Below, one piece after another: positions 58,201-64,000 of a DNA stretch of 64,000 nucleotides. The notes under the pieces are model-generated. The model worked only from the letters and a program-made list of their open reading frames with translations, was not told where the DNA came from and searched no databases. The DNA is from Herbaspirillum sp. alder98 (GTDB taxonomy: Bacteria > Pseudomonadota > Gammaproteobacteria > Burkholderiales > Burkholderiaceae_D). Within the stretch, counting starts at the first letter, position 1, and every line of letters starts with the position of its first letter. The position numbers and the translations under genes are program-made. Location: the NCBI RefSeq assembly GCF_020179755.1, contig NZ_JAIUCY010000003.1:310001-374000 (forward strand), written 5' to 3'.

Positions 58201-59006
58201 GCCACCCGGCCGGCCATCGGCGAGGATGGCGAAGCAGCAAACTTGCGGGCGATGCGTCCGGCCAGGAAAGCCTCGCGCCCGGCCTGCACCGCCAGCTTCA
58301 TCGCATGCGCCATGCGCACCGGATCGCGGGCGCCGGCAATGGCGGTGTTCATCAACACACCATCACATCCCAGTTCCATGGCGATGGCGGCGTCGGATGC
58401 CGTACCCACCCCGGCATCCACCAGCACCGGCACCCGGGCCTGCTCGATGATCAGCGACAGGTTCCACGGATTGAGGATGCCCATGCCCGAGCCGATCAGC
58501 GACGCCAGCGGCATGACTGCGGCCACCCCCAGGTCTTCCAGCATGCGCGCCTGGATCGGGTCGTCGCTGCAATAGACCATCACGTCGAAACCGTCCTTGA
58601 CCAGCACTTCGGCCGCCTTCAGGGTTTCGGGCATGTTGGGAAACAGGGTCTTCTCGTCGCCCAGCACTTCCAGCTTCACCAGTTGCCGTCCGCCCAGCAG
58701 CTCACGCGCCAGTTGCAGCGTATAGATCGCATCCTCGGCGTTGTAGCAGCCGGCGGTATTGGGCAGGATCGTGAATTGCGACGGCGGCACCGCGTCCAGC
58801 AGGCTGGGCGCGTTCGGGTCCTGGCCAATGTTGACGCGGCGAATCGCCACCGTGATGATCTCGGCGCCGCTGGCGATGGTCGCCGCGCGGGTCTGTTCGA
58901 GGTCCTGGTACTTGCCGCTACCGACCAGCAGGCGCGAGCCGTAGGTCTTGCCGGCGATGGTCAGGCCCGGTTCCTGTTGCAGGACGGGCGTGTCGTTCAT
59001 GTTCAT
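58197..59006 (-). CDS. thiG: Thiazole synthase
   Basis: 269 residues from the ATG at 59006 (AGGAAA ribosome site). It builds the thiazole ring from DXP, dehydroglycine and ThiS-thiocarboxylate. The Schiff-base lysine lies in [15 protein letters not shown], and the phosphate site in [14 protein letters not shown]. 29 bases after thiS. The C-terminal tail (about 12 residues) is disordered. Confidence 0.94.
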   Translation of the reverse strand: MNMNDTPVLQQEPGLTIAGKTYGSRLLVGSGKYQDLEQTRAATIASGAEIITVAIRRVNIGQDPNAPSLLDAVPPSQFTILPNTAGCYNAEDAIYTLQLARELLGGRQLVKLEVLGDEKTLFPNMPETLKAAEVLVKDGFDVMVYCSDDPIQARMLEDLGVAAVMPLASLIGSGMGILNPWNLSLIIEQARVPVLVDAGVGTASDAAIAMELGCDGVLMNTAIAGARDPVRMAHAMKLAVQAGREAFLAGRIARKFAASPSSPMAGRVA

Positions 59007-59035
59007 TTCAATTTCCTTTCGAAAATGGGCGGCGC

Positions 59036-59245
59036 TCAACCGCCGCCGATGGCCTTGACCACGTCTACCAGGTCGGCCTCTTCCAGCAGGTAGGCGCCCC
59101 ATTGCGGGGCCGGCACCACACGCCGGTTGACCGCTACCGCCACGGCGCGGCCACCCAGGTCGAGGCTATCGATCAGGTGCGCCACGGAGCGGCAGCTGGC
59201 GTCCAGCAGATGCGGCTTGCCATTGAGTTCGATGCGCAGGTTCAT
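59036..59245 (-). CDS. thiS: Sulfur carrier protein ThiS
   Basis: 69 residues, beta-grasp fold, ending in the obligatory GG (IGGG) that ThiF adenylates and thiocarboxylates. The ATG follows the thiC stop by one base. Confidence 0.93.
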   Translation of the reverse strand: MNLRIELNGKPHLLDASCRSVAHLIDSLDLGGRAVAVAVNRRVVPAPQWGAYLLEEADLVDVVKAIGGG

Positions 59246-59246
59246 G

Positions 59247-61355
<2,109 letters not shown>

Positions 61356-61394
61356 GCGGTACGACGGTGATGCGTGCTGCTTGTCGTGGGCCGG

Positions 61395-61422
61395 ATTCTA
61401 CACCTCTGTCCCGATCCCGCAA
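61395..61422 (-). promoter_or_regulatory. Candidate promoter of the thi operon
   Basis: -10 TAGAAT (61400-61395) with a partial -35 TTGCGG (61422-61417) at a 16-base spacer, just upstream of the riboswitch. Confidence 0.45.
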
Positions 61423-61499
61423 GCCATATCGTGCAGGTTTGCAATCCAGCAATATGGCCTGCGGATCGCGCCGGCGCGCCACGGGCGGCCTGGCTCCCT

Positions 61500-61505
61500 T
61501 ATAAT
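61500..61505 (+). promoter_or_regulatory. Candidate -10 box of valS
   Basis: TATAAT, 30 bases before the valS start codon. No convincing -35. Confidence 0.4.
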
Positions 61506-61535
61506 GGACGGTTTCGCAAAAACACACGTCAAATC

Positions 61536-64000
61536 ATGGAATTAGCCAAGTCGTTCGAGCCTGCCGAGATTGAGAAATTCTGGCGCGAAGAGTGGGAAAA
61601 GCGCGGGTACTTCGCCGCCACCACCGCCCCCGAAAAGCCTTCGTTCGCGATTCAGTTGCCGCCGCCGAACGTCACCGGCACGCTGCACATGGGCCATGCG
61701 TTCAACCAGACCATCATGGATGGCCTGACCCGCTACCATCGCATGCGCGGTTTCAATACCGCCTGGATTCCCGGCACCGACCACGCCGGCATCGCCACCC
61801 AGATCGTGGTCGAGCGCCAGCTCGATGCGCAGAAGGTGTCGCGCCATGACCTCGGCCGCGAGAAATTCGTCGAGAAGGTATGGGAGTGGAAGGAAAAATC
61901 CGGCTCCACCATCACCGGCCAGATGCGCCGCATGGGCGCCTCGACCGACTGGGATCGTGAATATTTCACGATGGACCCGAAGATGTCGAAGGCGGTCACC
62001 GAAGTCTTCGTGCGCCTCTACGAACAAGGCCTGATCTATCGCGGCAAGCGCCTGGTCAACTGGGACCCGGTGCTGGGCACTGCGGTGTCGGACCTGGAAG
62101 TGGTGTCGGAAGAAGAAGACGGCTCGATGTGGCACATCCGCTATCCGCTGGCGGACGGCAGCGGTCACATCACGGTCGCCACCACCCGTCCCGAAACCAT
62201 GCTGGGCGACGTCGCCGTTGCAGTCGATCCGACCGACGAGCGCTATGCTGCGCTGGTGGGCAAGATGCTGACGCTGCCGCTGGTGGGTCGTGAGATCCCC
62301 ATCATCAAGGACGAATACGTCGACAAGGAATTCGGCACCGGCTGCGTGAAGATCACCCCGGCGCATGACTTCAACGACTATCAGGTCGGCGCTCGCCACA
62401 ACCTGGAAAAGATCAGCATCCTGACGCTGGACGCCAAGATCAACGAGAACGGCCCCGAGAAGTACCAGGGCCTGGATCGCTTCGAAGCCCGCAAGCAGAT
62501 CGTGGCCGACCTCGACGCGCTGGGCCTGCTGGAACTGGTCAAGCCGCACAAGCTGATGGTGCCGCGTGGCGACCGTACCGGCGTGGTGATCGAACCGATG
62601 CTGACCGACCAGTGGTTCGTGGCGATGAGCAAGCCGGCCCCGGAAGGCACTTACTTCCCGGGCAAGTCGATTGCCGAGACCGCACTCGAGAAGGTCGCCT
62701 CAGGCGAGATCAAGTTCGTGCCCGAGAACTGGAGCAACACCTACAACCAGTGGCTCAACAATATCCAGGACTGGTGTATTTCGCGCCAGCTGTGGTGGGG
62801 CCACCAGATCCCGGCCTGGTACGACGAAGACGGCAAGATCTATGTGGCCCGCACCGAAGCCGAAGCGCTGGCGCAGGCCGGCGGCAAGCCGGTCAAGCGC
62901 GACGAAGACGTGCTCGACACCTGGTTCTCGTCGGCGCTGGTGCCGTTCTCGACCCTGGGCTGGCCCGAACAGACGCCTGACTACAAGCTGTTCCTGCCGT
63001 CGACGGTGCTGGTGACGGGCTTCGACATCATCTTCTTCTGGGTGGCACGCATGGTCATGATGACCACGCATTTCACCGGCCAGGTGCCGTTCGATACCGT
63101 GTACGTGCACGGCCTGGTGCGCGACGGCAGCGGCCAGAAGATGTCGAAATCGAAGGGCAACACGCTGGACCCGATCGACCTGATCGATGGCATCGGCGTG
63201 GACGAACTGGTGGCCAAGCGCACCGTCGGCCTGATGAATCCGAAGCAGGCCACTGCCATCGAAAAGGCGACCCGCAAGGAATTCGCCGACGGCATCCCGG
63301 CCTTTGGCACCGATGCGCTGCGCTTCACCTTTGCCTCGCTGGCGACGCTGGGTCGCAACATCAACTTCGACCTCAGCCGCTGCGAGGGTTACCGCAACTT
63401 CTGCAACAAGCTGTGGAACGCCACCCGTTTCGTGCTGATGAACACCGAAGGCCAGGACTGCGGCTTCGATGGTCACGTCAAGGGCGTGTGCGACAAGGAG
63501 CAGTTGCAGTTCTCGCAGGCGGATCGCTGGATCGTGTCGCTGCTGCAGCGTACCGAGGCCGAGGTCGAAAAGGGCTTCGCCGACTACCGCTTCGACAACA
63601 TCGCCACCGCCATCTACAAGTTCGTCTGGGACGAGTACTGCGACTGGTACCTGGAAATGGCCAAGGCGCAGATCCAGAACGGCAACGAGGCACAACAGCG
63701 CGCCACCCGCCGTACCCTGCTGCGCGTGCTCGAAACCGTGCTGCGCCTGGCGCACCCGGTGCTGCCGTTCATCACCGAAGCGCTGTGGCAGAGCGTGGCG
63801 CCACTGACCGATCGCAAGCCCGATGCGGCGGGCGACTCGATCATGCGCCAGAAATATCCACAGCCCGACCTGGAAAAGATCGACGCCGAGGCCGAAGCCT
63901 GGATGGCGCAGTTCCGCCTGTTGACCGACGCCTGCCGCAACCTGCGTGGCGAAATGCAACTGGCGCCGTCCTTGCGCGTGCCCCTGATCGTCGAAGCGGC
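61536..64000 (+). CDS. valS: Valyl-tRNA synthetase (3' end outside window)
   Basis: 821 codons are present and the frame is open to the window edge; full-length ValRS is about 950 residues, so the anticodon-binding domain is partly and the C-terminal coiled coil wholly missing. Class Ia signatures: [15 protein letters not shown] (HIGH) and QKMSKSKGN (KMSKS). The editing domain lies between, with [11 protein letters not shown]. Start ATG at 61536 (MELAKSFEP). Divergent from the thi operon. Confidence 0.96.
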   Translation, partial: MELAKSFEPAEIEKFWREEWEKRGYFAATTAPEKPSFAIQLPPPNVTGTLHMGHAFNQTIMDGLTRYHRMRGFNTAWIPGTDHAGIATQIVVERQLDAQKVSRHDLGREKFVEKVWEWKEKSGSTITGQMRRMGASTDWDREYFTMDPKMSKAVTEVFVRLYEQGLIYRGKRLVNWDPVLGTAVSDLEVVSEEEDGSMWHIRYPLADGSGHITVATTRPETMLGDVAVAVDPTDERYAALVGKMLTLPLVGREIPIIKDEYVDKEFGTGCVKITPAHDFNDYQVGARHNLEKISILTLDAKINENGPEKYQGLDRFEARKQIVADLDALGLLELVKPHKLMVPRGDRTGVVIEPMLTDQWFVAMSKPAPEGTYFPGKSIAETALEKVASGEIKFVPENWSNTYNQWLNNIQDWCISRQLWWGHQIPAWYDEDGKIYVARTEAEALAQAGGKPVKRDEDVLDTWFSSALVPFSTLGWPEQTPDYKLFLPSTVLVTGFDIIFFWVARMVMMTTHFTGQVPFDTVYVHGLVRDGSGQKMSKSKGNTLDPIDLIDGIGVDELVAKRTVGLMNPKQATAIEKATRKEFADGIPAFGTDALRFTFASLATLGRNINFDLSRCEGYRNFCNKLWNATRFVLMNTEGQDCGFDGHVKGVCDKEQLQFSQADRWIVSLLQRTEAEVEKGFADYRFDNIATAIYKFVWDEYCDWYLEMAKAQIQNGNEAQQRATRRTLLRVLETVLRLAHPVLPFITEALWQSVAPLTDRKPDAAGDSIMRQKYPQPDLEKIDAEAEAWMAQFRLLTDACRNLRGEMQLAPSLRVPLIVEA

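Overview
The window looks like a chromosomal segment of a high-GC betaproteobacterium of the Burkholderiales, most likely Oxalobacteraceae (Herbaspirillum-like). This is inferred from gene content: pyrR-pyrB-pyrC' next to yqgE-ruvX, the DUF2782-thrB-BPSS1780 trio beside polA, an Omp32-type porin, and polyol and glycerol-phosphate ABC operons. No database search was possible. No rRNA, tRNA, CRISPR array, transposase or prophage was seen.

Layout. 1-9,857 (minus strand): a surface-polysaccharide cluster, visibly more AT-rich than the rest, read leftwards from wzz through UDP-GlcNAc dehydrogenase and epimerase (UDP-GalNAcA supply), wzy, wzx, a GNAT acyltransferase, a NodB-type deacetylase and an AsnB/WbpS-like amidotransferase, to a glycosyltransferase cut by the window edge. 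10,156-15,647: apaH, then on the minus strand yqgE-ruvX-pyrR-pyrB-pyrC'-plsC. 15,740-20,978 (minus): a catabolic operon with an NMT1-type ABC importer, a Rieske oxygenase and an 8-oxoguanine-deaminase-like amidohydrolase. Its 550-base upstream region holds a compact, perfectly paired three-way junction and palindromes that no gene explains. 21,528-22,412: an exported dienelactone hydrolase.

22,472-30,591: a glycerophosphodiester/glycerol-3-phosphate module. A DeoR regulator, UgpC/B/A/E-like ABC importer and metallophosphodiesterase lie on the minus strand; divergently lie a porin and a GDPD-like lipoprotein that lacks several catalytic residues. 30,601-40,265: a chemoreceptor, polA, a LOG-family gene whose start codon abuts that of polA, a DUF2782 protein, thrB, a membrane protein and a PAS-containing chemoreceptor. 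40,462-50,672: a polyol (arabitol/mannitol/sorbitol type) operon with xylulokinase, polyol dehydrogenase, ABC importer and a HAD phosphatase, divergent from a SorC-type regulator and a PfkB sugar kinase. A clear promoter and an operator-like palindrome lie between the two arms. 50,799-56,640: DUF4337 protein, uvrD, a lipoprotein chorismate mutase, an MFS transporter and dps. 56,725-61,172 (minus): thiC-S-G-D-E behind a TPP riboswitch with a visible Shine-Dalgarno-sequestering hairpin. 61,536 to the end: valS, cut by the window edge.

Two related composite palindromic repeats (40,281-40,440 and 51,374-51,455) each sit exactly between convergent genes. The most intriguing parts are the Rieske/deaminase/NMT1 operon with its structured leader, and the GDPD-like protein without its metal-binding residues.
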